From NCBI GenBank assembly GCA_041649955.1, contig JBAZMD010000006.1, positions 1 to 41,409 on the forward strand: a stretch of 41,409 nucleotides of DNA, in the 5' to 3' direction. Origin of the DNA: JAQUPP01 sp041649955 (GTDB taxonomy: Bacteria > Patescibacteriota > Patescibacteriia > UBA2591 > JAQUPP01). Shown piece after piece: positions 16,605 through 23,600 of this stretch. How positions within the stretch are numbered: the first letter of the stretch is position 1; every line of letters begins with the position of its first letter. Position numbers and translations under genes: made by a program. The notes under the pieces are model-generated. The model ran no database searches. It saw only the letters and a program-made list of their open reading frames with translations, and was not told the DNA's origin.

Positions 16605-17309
16605 CTAATCTACGCAAAGAACTGGTTCGCCCGGTTTTAAAGGTTTTTCCTTTTCAGAAGCTATTTGGTTAATTTCTCCATTCTTTAAAATTTTAAAAAT
16701 TACACCGGTCGGCTCATGATTGCCGCAACCAAACATATTATTATAAACCAACTGAACTAAAAACCCATCATCAATTGCGCTGGTATATCCTTCCGGCATT
16801 CCACTCTCGTCAATTTTAAGATTGCTTTGCGTAATAGCAATAAAAGACATGGCCTCTGCTTCATTATCAATTGGAGCAAAAAGATTTGAAAGTTTTTCTC
16901 TTGAATCTATTTTATTTCCATCTGAATCTTCCAACCAAAAACCAATACCGCATAAACCTCCTTCTATGCGAAGATAACTGCCATTATACACATTTCCGCA
17001 ACCCTCTGTTTTTTTCTCCGTGAATGGAATATTCGGAGAAAATCCGGTTAGTCTGGAAGTGGTGATTTTATTCCACGAAACTTTTGCGTATTGTGATTGT
17101 AAGGTCTTGTCTTTCCATTGGTAATCTCCTGTAATTTTGCCCTGATTAAATTTCTCGCCGTCAATTCCATTTTTAAATTTAATATTTTGATACCAATAAA
17201 TACCACAAACTGCTATTGCGATAAGAATAACCGCGCTGATGATAATTGCCGTTAAACGAAGCGATCGAGAAGATGGCTGCATGCTAATTTGTGATTTTTT
17301 TTCGTCCAT
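16605..17309 (-). CDS. Membrane-anchored exported protein, unknown
   Basis: A 234-residue protein. A Ser-rich cytoplasmic start precedes one helix at about 20-42 ('AIIISAVILIAIAVCGIYWY'). The exported domain has four or five Cys ('TEGCGNVYNGSYLRIEGGLC', 'NNMFGCGNHEPTG', terminal 'VLCVD') that could form disulfides. No recognised family or catalytic motif. Confidence 0.65.
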   Translation of the reverse strand: MDEKKSQISMQPSSRSLRLTAIIISAVILIAIAVCGIYWYQNIKFKNGIDGEKFNQGKITGDYQWKDKTLQSQYAKVSWNKITTSRLTGFSPNIPFTEKKTEGCGNVYNGSYLRIEGGLCGIGFWLEDSDGNKIDSREKLSNLFAPIDNEAEAMSFIAITQSNLKIDESGMPEGYTSAIDDGFLVQLVYNNMFGCGNHEPTGVIFKILKNGEINQIASEKEKPLKPGEPVLCVD

Positions 17310-17344
17310 AAAAAATTATTTACAAATAAATTATAAAAAATATT

Positions 17345-18418
17345 TTATTTATCCAATAATCCGCCCCATTCAACAACCGTGAAACCTTTTCTTTCCGGAG
17401 TAATTATATTCGGTTGCTCGAGAATAATCTGAGATTCAAGTGGTTTGAAATAAAAATTGCGTCTGATGATTGTCGTGGGGGTTGGATTAATGATCAAATT
17501 CATATTCTCTTTAAGAAAATTATCTTCCAATAATTTAATCTCATAATATTTCGCGGACGGCAGTTCGGCTAACCAATATTCTTTAAATTGAAAAATTTCC
17601 TTTGCGTTTAATCCTAACTTTTTTAAATTTAAATTAAACCAATTTTCTAATTCTTTATATTCAACCACCCAGCCTTCTTCTGGAAGCTGGAGTTGATTTA
17701 ATTGCGCTTCATAAAATAAATAATCATATTGGCCGTTTATCAAACCGCTTGGCTCTGCCACTACCTCCCATCCTTTATAATAGCTCGGTTCACTTTTTGT
17801 AATTATTCCTTTTAAATCAACGGCTACGCTAACTTTTGAATTTTGTAAAGGATAAAGATATATTGCCGGTTTTTTTACACCCGGAGGAAAATTCGGAAAA
17901 TCCGGACTAACGCAAATTCTTTTAATTTCATCAACCAGTTTTCCGTTGCAAGAATATTGGTTAATCGCTGTCTCTGATAAACCATTTATGGCAAGGTTTT
18001 TCGCCTCTTCCGCGGTATTTACGATACATGAGGCGCTGGCTAACTCAATTGAAGACAAATTATCAATTATCTGGGGACAGTTTTCTGAAATTGAACCAAC
18101 TATTGATTTAGTCATTGGCTGTGTTTCTCCTGACTTTTTTAATTCCAATATGGTCATTGAAACTTTATATTGACCATTAGAAGGTTCGATTTTAACTTCG
18201 CTTTTTTCTTCCAGAGAAAGTGAATCTATTTTTTCCGAAATTACAACTTTAGCAGAATTGCCCTTAGAAATTTGTTCATAAAGGCAATCGTAATTATTTC
18301 CGCAATTAACGATGTTTTGTTTTTTGGGCTGATTTTTGGTAAAAATAAGACAGCCTATTATTCCCAATAAAATTACAATTAAAATTAAGAGTATTGATAT
18401 GAATAATTTATTTTTCAT
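17345..18418 (-). CDS. Anchored exported protein of the 'KPxIYLYP' family
   Basis: A protein of 357 residues. One helix lies at about 6-27. Residues about 30-160 form a poorly recognised domain with Cys pairs, and a second domain begins 'KKPAIYLYPLQNSKVSVAVD'. That segment, with 'YYKGWEVVAEPSG', 'YDYLFYEA', 'GWVVEYKELENWFN', 'EYWLAELP' and the end 'KGFTVVEWGGLL', recalls a family seen often in CPR and other bacteria, here from memory. Its function is unknown. It is the first of several anchored exported proteins on this strand. Confidence 0.72.
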   Translation of the reverse strand: MKNKLFISILLILIVILLGIIGCLIFTKNQPKKQNIVNCGNNYDCLYEQISKGNSAKVVISEKIDSLSLEEKSEVKIEPSNGQYKVSMTILELKKSGETQPMTKSIVGSISENCPQIIDNLSSIELASASCIVNTAEEAKNLAINGLSETAINQYSCNGKLVDEIKRICVSPDFPNFPPGVKKPAIYLYPLQNSKVSVAVDLKGIITKSEPSYYKGWEVVAEPSGLINGQYDYLFYEAQLNQLQLPEEGWVVEYKELENWFNLNLKKLGLNAKEIFQFKEYWLAELPSAKYYEIKLLEDNFLKENMNLIINPTPTTIIRRNFYFKPLESQIILEQPNIITPERKGFTVVEWGGLLDK

Positions 18419-18466
18419 AATTTAAATATATTTAATTAGATTTAATAAATACGCAAATATTTAAAA

Positions 18467-18615
18467 ACGGGGGCCCCGTAGCGGGATTGCTATTTGTTGC
18501 CAATCGCTTCGCTCTTGGACAAATAGGGAAAATTCGCTTCTCGCCGCTGCTGCGGTTTGAAACCTTCTTCCCCTCTTCGGGGACTGCGGCCCGCGGTTCG
18601 AATCCTACTTACTTA
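18467..18615. other. GC-rich island of consecutive hairpins with a T-arm-like end
   Basis: This stretch is much richer in GC than its surroundings. It holds several small palindromes in a row: CTATTTGT...CCAA with TTGG-ACAAATAG, GGTTT-G-AAACC, CCCC-TCTT-CGGGG, and GGGGCCCC at its start. It ends in GGTTCGAATCC, like a tRNA T-loop, but the T-stem does not pair beyond 2 bp and no acceptor stem is found. It may be a remnant of a tRNA or an insertion. No protein gene is convincing here. Confidence 0.45.
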
Positions 18616-18666
18616 TATATTTTTATATCGTATATTTATTAAAATTAAACATACGCTATGCAAAAA

Positions 18667-18751
18667 CGGAAGGGGCGGGATTCGAACCCGCGGTACCTTG
18701 CGGTACACAGACTTTCCAGGTCTGCCGTTTAAACCACTCACGCACCCTTCC
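18667..18751 (-). tRNA. tRNA-Ser (GGA)
   Basis: 85-nt class II tRNA. The acceptor stem is GGAAGGG/CCCTTCC with discriminator G. The anticodon loop CTGGAAA gives anticodon GGA. A long variable arm, TACCGCAAGGTA, is typical of tRNA-Ser, and the T-loop is TTCGAAT. Its first 14 nt overlap the end of the endonuclease gene (stop at 18738-18740). Confidence 0.95.
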
Positions 18752-19400
18752 ACTTTTTATATAAATTACTAATCCTAGGATTAACAGAACCAAAAGTATG
18801 GAGATATTTTACCACAGAATCTTTGTCATACAAATAGATTCGTCTACATCCATCTGTAATGTGCGGTTTAATCCCGAATTCGCGAAAAATGTCAGCTACA
18901 GAATTCAAAAGATTTCGAGAACCACTCGTAAAACAAAATCCGATATTTTTGTATAAAACACCTTTAACAGTATGACGATGAATATAGAGGCAACCATCGG
19001 TATCTACAAGCCCTCGCACAAAAGCTTTCTCGTATTTCCTATTCTTTCGTACCCAATCAGGAATATCAAAATGCTGCTTGATTTTATTACCCCTTATCGC
19101 GCCCTTTTTCACAAGAAAATCTACTAACGATGTACTGGAAGACACAATTTGTAATGTTCTTTCTCCCCGCTTTCTAACCGCTGCGTTAATACCAAAAAGT
19201 TCAAGTATCAACCTTTGTACATATCGCGCATATTTCGCATCTTTTTCCGCATTCAAGGTAATTATTATTTGCCAAGAATTGCCAATTCCTCCATCACCAA
19301 ATTCTATACCCATTAATTCAGCTAAACGAACTGATTCTTTAGGAATTTTAATTCGCTTACGATGACTTTTTTTCGGGTATTTCAATAAATTTACACTCAT
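18738..19400 (-). CDS. LAGLIDADG-type homing endonuclease
   Basis: A 220-residue protein with two LAGLIDADG-like motifs: 'RLAELMGIEFGDG' (about 25-37) and 'AFVRGLVDTDGCLY' (about 126-139). Each supplies an acidic metal-binding residue, so a single chain can form the double-motif enzyme. The end of the gene lies within tRNA-Ser: its last four codons and TGA are the first bases of the tRNA. A TATAAT box at about 19409-19414 lies only some 8 nt before the ATG, so the mRNA may be almost leaderless. No group I intron core or split host gene is seen, so this looks free-standing. Confidence 0.85.
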   Translation of the reverse strand: MSVNLLKYPKKSHRKRIKIPKESVRLAELMGIEFGDGGIGNSWQIIITLNAEKDAKYARYVQRLILELFGINAAVRKRGERTLQIVSSSTSLVDFLVKKGAIRGNKIKQHFDIPDWVRKNRKYEKAFVRGLVDTDGCLYIHRHTVKGVLYKNIGFCFTSGSRNLLNSVADIFREFGIKPHITDGCRRIYLYDKDSVVKYLHTFGSVNPRISNLYKKWKGA

Positions 19401-19408
19401 GTGATTTT

Positions 19409-19414
19409 ATTATA
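19409..19414 (-). promoter_or_regulatory. Possible -10 box close to the endonuclease start
   Basis: TATAAT on the minus strand, 8 nt upstream of the ATG at 19400. No good -35 hexamer is seen 16-18 nt further upstream. If used, it would give a nearly leaderless mRNA. Confidence 0.4.
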
Positions 19415-19433
19415 TCATAAATTTTATAAATGA

Positions 19434-19466
19434 AAAGAGGGCAGTAGGTTCTCCTACGCCCTCTTA
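19434..19466 (-). terminator. Strong terminator hairpin
   Basis: Minus-strand hairpin AAGAGGGC-GTAGG / CCTAC-(A)-GCCCTCTT with a short loop and one bulged A, followed by TTTTCA. It ends the transcript that starts at the promoter at 19680-19707. Confidence 0.8.
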
Positions 19467-19492
19467 ATAATTTCCTCCTTTAAAAAAAATGA

Positions 19493-19673
19493 TAGGCGCG
19501 CCAGTCGGCAGCTCAAAGTGTATATAATTAACGGATTTTAGAGACAATATCTCTAGTATTTGGACTTACACTTAACTGCTTATATTGATCAATTATGGCG
19601 GCAATGAACAACAAACCAGTTCGATAATGTCCACTTACTTTAAGGTTTCCGTTCCCCCTCCTAGCGCACCCTA
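19493..19673 (-). ncRNA. Candidate structured RNA of unknown class
   Basis: This holds most of the 335-nt gap between the endonuclease and patatin genes. From a strong promoter, the transcript would begin near 19673 (UAGGGUGCGCU) and can pair with 19493-19502 (GGCGCGCCUA): 10 bp with one bulged G. A run of eight U follows, then a terminator. Inside are GCAG...CUGC with AAGUGUA/UACACUU, an AGAGA/UCUCU hairpin, and UGGAC/GUCCA that could form a pseudoknot. It lacks SRP RNA, tmRNA and RNase P signatures. About 180 nt would suit 6S RNA, but no 6S features were recognised. A 55-codon ORF (19528-19695, 'MNKLYLFLGCARRGNG...') overlaps, but it starts upstream of the predicted transcript and lacks a ribosome site. 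Confidence 0.55.
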
Positions 19674-19679
19674 AAAACA

Positions 19680-19707
19680 AGTATAATTTATTCATTCTTA
19701 TTGTCAA
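19680..19707 (-). promoter_or_regulatory. Consensus promoter of the 19.5 kb unit
   Basis: -35 TTGACA (19702-19707), 16-nt spacer, -10 TATACT (19680-19685). One of the best sigma-70 promoters in the window. Confidence 0.8.
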
Positions 19708-19735
19708 ACAATACTTGTGGAAAAGATAAATTTGA

Positions 19736-20530
19736 TTATTGCAATCGCTTTTTTATTTCTTCCAATTTTTTTTGAGTTGCCGATTTGCCCAATGAAATTA
19801 TTTTTTCCGCCAATTCATATTCCATTATGTTAATTTTGGCCACTTTCGGCATAACAACAATAATTTCTTTTTCTTTAGAGAGTAAATTTTCTAAATTTTT
19901 ACTCTCAACTATTTCCAAGCTGCGACGCAAAATACCGATCATATTAATCGGGTAAATATTAACTTTTTGCAAAGGAAATTGAGTATTGGAAACAATTATC
20001 AACTCGCCCCCCAAATCGCGCGCCAAATCTATGGGCAACGGATTACTGATTCTGCCATCAATTAAAATTTTATTTTTCAACTTAACCGGCGAAATAAGCG
20101 CCGGAATAGCCATACTTGCCAAAATAGCCTCAACCAATGACCCTTTATTTATCACCACATCAGTCCCTTTATTCAAATCCGTAGCTACGGCATAAAATGG
20201 GATTTTTAAATTTTCAATTCTTTTTTTGCCAATAATATTTGCCATGTATTTTCCTATCTGTTCTCCTTGAATTAATCCTGTTTTATTGGGCCTGGAGGTA
20301 AACAATAAAACTTTTTGGAATTTACTGATTTTTTTTACTATTTCTTCCATTTCTTTTATACTCATTCCATCTGCATATAAGCCGCCGATAAATGCTCCCA
20401 TACTCACTCCGATTATTGCGTCCGGTCTAATTCCTTCTTTTTCCAAAACTTTTAAAAAACCCAAATGCGCGAGTCCTCTTGCTCCCCCGCCGCTTAAAAC
20501 AAAAACTATTTTCGGTTTTTTAAAATCCAT
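19736..20530 (-). CDS. Patatin-like phospholipase (RssA-type)
   Basis: A 264-residue alpha/beta hydrolase. The oxyanion loop is 'GGGARGLAHLGFL' (14-26), the nucleophile elbow 'GVSMGAF' with Ser43, and the dyad Asp158 lies in 'LIDGRISNPLP' (usually DGG or DGA). No signal peptide or membrane helix is seen. It probably hydrolyses lipid acyl chains at the inner membrane. Its start overlaps the end of ppsA, so the two are co-transcribed. Confidence 0.9.
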   Translation of the reverse strand: MDFKKPKIVFVLSGGGARGLAHLGFLKVLEKEGIRPDAIIGVSMGAFIGGLYADGMSIKEMEEIVKKISKFQKVLLFTSRPNKTGLIQGEQIGKYMANIIGKKRIENLKIPFYAVATDLNKGTDVVINKGSLVEAILASMAIPALISPVKLKNKILIDGRISNPLPIDLARDLGGELIIVSNTQFPLQKVNIYPINMIGILRRSLEIVESKNLENLLSKEKEIIVVMPKVAKINIMEYELAEKIISLGKSATQKKLEEIKKRLQ

Positions 20531-23025
20531 TATTTCTTTTTCTTAATATTCTTTTCTGTTTTTAAAATATCCATAGTAGTTTTCACAACCGTATCGGGAT
20601 TCAGAGAGATAGAATCAATTCCTTCTTTAACCAAGAATTCGGCAAAATCAGGAAAATCACTCGGCGCTTGGCCGCAAATTCCGACTTTTCGTTTATATTG
20701 ATGGGCAATTTCAATAATTTTTTTGACTAATATTTTTACCGCTTCGTTTCTTTCGTCAAACAAATGCGCCACCAAAGCCGAGTCTCTGTCTAACCCCAAA
20801 GTCAATTGAGTCAAGTCGTTTGAGCCGATCGAAAAACCGTCAAAAATCTTGGCAAATTCTTCTCCTAAAATAACATTGGAAGGAATTTCGCACATTACAT
20901 AAACCTTCAAGGGCTTTAACACTGACTTACGCTGACCGGACACAGACTGACGCGGACTTTTTGTATTTCCGCGAGAAAGTCCATATTCTGCCATAACTTT
21001 AAGGACTTTCTGAGCTTCGTCAACTGTTCGGCAAAACGGCACCATTACAATCACGTTATCCAATCCCATCACTTCACGGACTTTTTTAATCGCTTGGCAT
21101 TCCAATTCAAAGGCCGGCTTGAATTTTTCTCCGTAATAACGCGAAGCTCCCCGCCAACCGATCATTGGATTTGCTTCCGTCGGTTCAAATAAAGAACCGC
21201 CGACTAAATTCGCGTATTCATTGGTTTTAAAATCCGAGAATCTGACAATTACGTCTTTTGGATAAAACGCGGCGCCGATATGAGCAATACCTTCGGCCAG
21301 TTTATCAACATAAAATTTAACTTTATCCGAATAGCCAACGGTAATTTTATCAATTTGATCTTTTATTTTTTTATCTTTTATTTTTGAATAATGAATAAGA
21401 GCCAAGGGATGAATTTTAATATAATCATTAATAATAAATTCTTCGCGAGCCAAACCAACGCCGTCATTAGGAATCAAGCCAAAAGCAAAAGCCTGTTCCG
21501 GGTCGCCGACATTCATCATAATTTTCGTCTTCGGTCTTTTTAAACCTTTAATCACTGTCTTTTTAATTTTGAAAGGCAACAAGCCGTTATAAACAAAACC
21601 CTGCTCCCCTTCGGAGCAAGAGACGGTTATTTTTTGTCCTTGATGAATTTTTTGAGTGGCATTTCCCGTGCCAACCACGCAAGGAATTCCCAATTCGCGC
21701 GAGACAATTGCCGCATGGCAAACTCTGCCGCCGGCATCAGTAACAATGGCTTTGGCGATTTTCATAATCGGCACCCAATCAGGATCTGTCATTTCAGTAA
21801 CCAAGACTTGTCCGGGTTTAAATCTACTGATATCTTTTGCGGTTTTAATAATATTAGCTTCGCCTGTGCCGATTCTATTGCCAATGGCCACACCGGTTGT
21901 CAAAACATTGAATTTCGTTTTTGGCGCACCAGTATTCTTACCCCTGGCTAAACTTCTCGCGCCTTCTTTTCCTGATAAAACATATTCTTCCAAGACATCA
22001 AGAGATCTTTTTGACTGAATTGTTTCCGGTCTTGCCTGTAAAACATATAATTTTTTATCATAACCGTCTTTCGCCCATTCCATGTCCATCGGCCGTTTAT
22101 AATGTTCTTCAATAATAACCGAGTAGCGTGCCAATTCCAAAACTTCTTCATCAGTTAAAGTAAATTTATTTTGTTTTTCAAAAGCGGTGCGCAAATTTTT
22201 TGTCGATTTATTTCCTTTATTGTCATAAGTCATTGTCCATTCTTTCAAACCTAATTTCTTGCTGACAATCGGTTTAAATTGGCCTTTATTCAACGGTTCA
22301 TAAACTATGAATTCATCCGGGCTGACTTTTCCTTGAACGACATTTTCACCCAATCCCCATGATGAATTTATAACCGTCACATCGGCAAAACCTGATTCCG
22401 TATCGCAGGAAAACATTACTCCGGAGCAAGACAAATCAGAACGAATCATTTTTTGCACTCCGACCGAGAGAGCCACATTAAGATGATCAAATCCCTGTTC
22501 TGTTCGATAGACAATAGCTCTGTCGGTAAAAAGAGAAGCAATACATTTTAGTACTGCTATTAAAAGTTCTTTTTCGCCATGAATATTTAAAAAAGTTTCT
22601 TGCTGGCCGGCAAAAGAAGCCCCGGGCAAATCTTCAGCCGTAGCCGAACTTCTTACCGCCACATCCACATTTTCCACGCCGTATTCTTTGGAAAGATTTT
22701 TATAAAATTTAATTATCTCTGATTTTAAATCCTGAGATAATTCTGATTTTAAAATTAACTCGCGAATTTTTTTACCGCGAGTCATCAAATTTTTCATGTC
22801 CTTCACATTGAGGCCCTTCAAAATTTCTTTGATTTCTTTTTTAAGACCCGATTCATCTAAAAAATACCAATAAGCATCAGATGTGGTGGCAAAGCCATTT
22901 GGTATTCTAATCCCCTCTTTTGTTAATTTTTGATACATTTCCCCTAAGGAAGCGTTTTTGCCGCCAACTCTGGGAACATCTTTAATGGTTAAATCTTTAA
23001 AAGGTATAACTAATTTTTTGGTCAT
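20530..23025 (-). CDS. ppsA: Phosphoenolpyruvate synthase
   Basis: Makes PEP from pyruvate and ATP. The 831-residue protein has the N-terminal ATP-grasp domain ('VGGKNASLGEMYQ', 'VAVRSSATAEDLPGASFAGQ'), the swivelling phospho-His domain ('GGRVCHAAIVSRELGIPCVVG', catalytic His) and the C-terminal PEP-binding barrel ('MIGWRGASRYY', 'GFSIGSNDLTQLTLGLDRDS', 'GICGQAPSD'). An in-frame insert of about 22 residues ('SRGNTKSPRQSVSGQRKSVL') lies near 683-704, just before 'LKVYVMCEIPSN', and is encoded by a repeat at about 20925-20985. Gluconeogenic PEP formation would fit a fermentative cell. Confidence 0.95.
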   Translation of the reverse strand: MTKKLVIPFKDLTIKDVPRVGGKNASLGEMYQKLTKEGIRIPNGFATTSDAYWYFLDESGLKKEIKEILKGLNVKDMKNLMTRGKKIRELILKSELSQDLKSEIIKFYKNLSKEYGVENVDVAVRSSATAEDLPGASFAGQQETFLNIHGEKELLIAVLKCIASLFTDRAIVYRTEQGFDHLNVALSVGVQKMIRSDLSCSGVMFSCDTESGFADVTVINSSWGLGENVVQGKVSPDEFIVYEPLNKGQFKPIVSKKLGLKEWTMTYDNKGNKSTKNLRTAFEKQNKFTLTDEEVLELARYSVIIEEHYKRPMDMEWAKDGYDKKLYVLQARPETIQSKRSLDVLEEYVLSGKEGARSLARGKNTGAPKTKFNVLTTGVAIGNRIGTGEANIIKTAKDISRFKPGQVLVTEMTDPDWVPIMKIAKAIVTDAGGRVCHAAIVSRELGIPCVVGTGNATQKIHQGQKITVSCSEGEQGFVYNGLLPFKIKKTVIKGLKRPKTKIMMNVGDPEQAFAFGLIPNDGVGLAREEFIINDYIKIHPLALIHYSKIKDKKIKDQIDKITVGYSDKVKFYVDKLAEGIAHIGAAFYPKDVIVRFSDFKTNEYANLVGGSLFEPTEANPMIGWRGASRYYGEKFKPAFELECQAIKKVREVMGLDNVIVMVPFCRTVDEAQKVLKVMAEYGLSRGNTKSPRQSVSGQRKSVLKPLKVYVMCEIPSNVILGEEFAKIFDGFSIGSNDLTQLTLGLDRDSALVAHLFDERNEAVKILVKKIIEIAHQYKRKVGICGQAPSDFPDFAEFLVKEGIDSISLNPDTVVKTTMDILKTEKNIKKKK
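20925..20985. repeat. Repeat inserted in frame in ppsA
   Basis: Contains the inverted repeats GGACTTT (20954-20960) / AAAGTCC (20976-20982) and CGCGG (20951-20955) / CCGCG (20969-20973), followed on the minus strand by several GTCAG units. It is translated as a Ser/Arg/Lys-rich loop of PEP synthase and is absent from the usual family pattern at this place. Confidence 0.7.
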
Positions 23026-23066
23026 AAAAAATATAATTTAATAAAAAATAAAAAATTAACAAACTT

Positions 23067-23101
23067 AGTAAACCCAAAAGGGAGTCCCTTCAGGGTTCAC
23101 T
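23067..23101 (-). terminator. Palindromic terminator-like element
   Basis: Nested palindrome: outer AGT(A)AACCC / GGGTT(C)ACT around inner AAGGG-AGT-CCCTT. On the minus strand it is followed by T-rich DNA. It lies after the stop of the gene at 23132 and before ppsA. Confidence 0.6.
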
Positions 23102-23131
23102 GTTTAAAAAAAATATTAAAAACTTTTTAAA

Positions 23132-23494
23132 TTAAACAATTTTAATCTTGTCGGCAAAACGATGAATAAAAGGCGCGGTAAAAAGACGGCCGGAGAGAGA
23201 TTGAATAAACCCGATTAATGAGACAATAATACAGAATGTCCAACCAATAAAACCAACGATCCAGCCAATAAACGGAATAACCCAGATTAAAGTAAAAATA
23301 ATCTCGGCTAAAAACAAAACTATACCCTGGCGAGCATGAATATTAACTCCCTCGTCTTTTACTTTAACCACGAGAGGAACAAAACAAAAAACGCCGACAT
23401 AAGAAATAGCGGCTAAAAACTTGCTTAAAAAGCTGGTGTTTTTAGTCGTCTCAATCGCGGATTTAATTTTCTCTAAAGTTTCTTTTTGGTCCAT
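23132..23494 (-). CDS. Small membrane protein, DUF4870/Tic20-like
   Basis: A 120-residue protein with three hydrophobic segments (about 25-43, 60-80, 82-105). The pattern 'AAISYVGVFCFVPL......VNIHARQGIVLFLAEII..I...IPFIGWIVG' matches the DUF4870 style of small membrane proteins. The role is unknown. It lies between groEL and ppsA with hairpins on both sides, so it is probably a separate unit. Confidence 0.75.
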   Translation of the reverse strand: MDQKETLEKIKSAIETTKNTSFLSKFLAAISYVGVFCFVPLVVKVKDEGVNIHARQGIVLFLAEIIFTLIWVIPFIGWIVGFIGWTFCIIVSLIGFIQSLSGRLFTAPFIHRFADKIKIV

Positions 23495-23552
23495 ATGATT
23501 TTTATTTAATTATTTAATTAATACTTATTATAATTATACCATATTTCTAATA

Positions 23553-23591
23553 AAATGAAAAGAAGGGGCGCATAACCTCTTCTTTTCATTT
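23553..23591 (-). terminator. groESL terminator
   Basis: A 16-bp stem, AAATGAAAAGAAG... (from 23553) / ...CTTCTTTTCATTT (to 23591) with one G-T pair and loop CGCATAA, lying 9 nt after the groEL stop. Being AT-rich at its base, it could terminate on either strand. Confidence 0.75.
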
Positions 23592-23600
23592 ATATTACAA

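Noticed and set aside
18467..18615. A plus-strand tRNA ending in GGTTCGAATCC
   Set aside because: The T-stem pairs only 2 bp and no acceptor or anticodon arm could be drawn.
18557..18772. Plus-strand open frame of 71 codons ending 'GGIRTRGTLRYTDFPG...'
   Set aside because: Its second half is the antisense of tRNA-Ser, a frequent false ORF, and it also runs through the hairpin island.
19493..19673. Assigning the candidate RNA as 6S RNA, SRP RNA, RNase P RNA or tmRNA
   Set aside because: Length would suit 6S, but no diagnostic sequence of any of these was found by eye.
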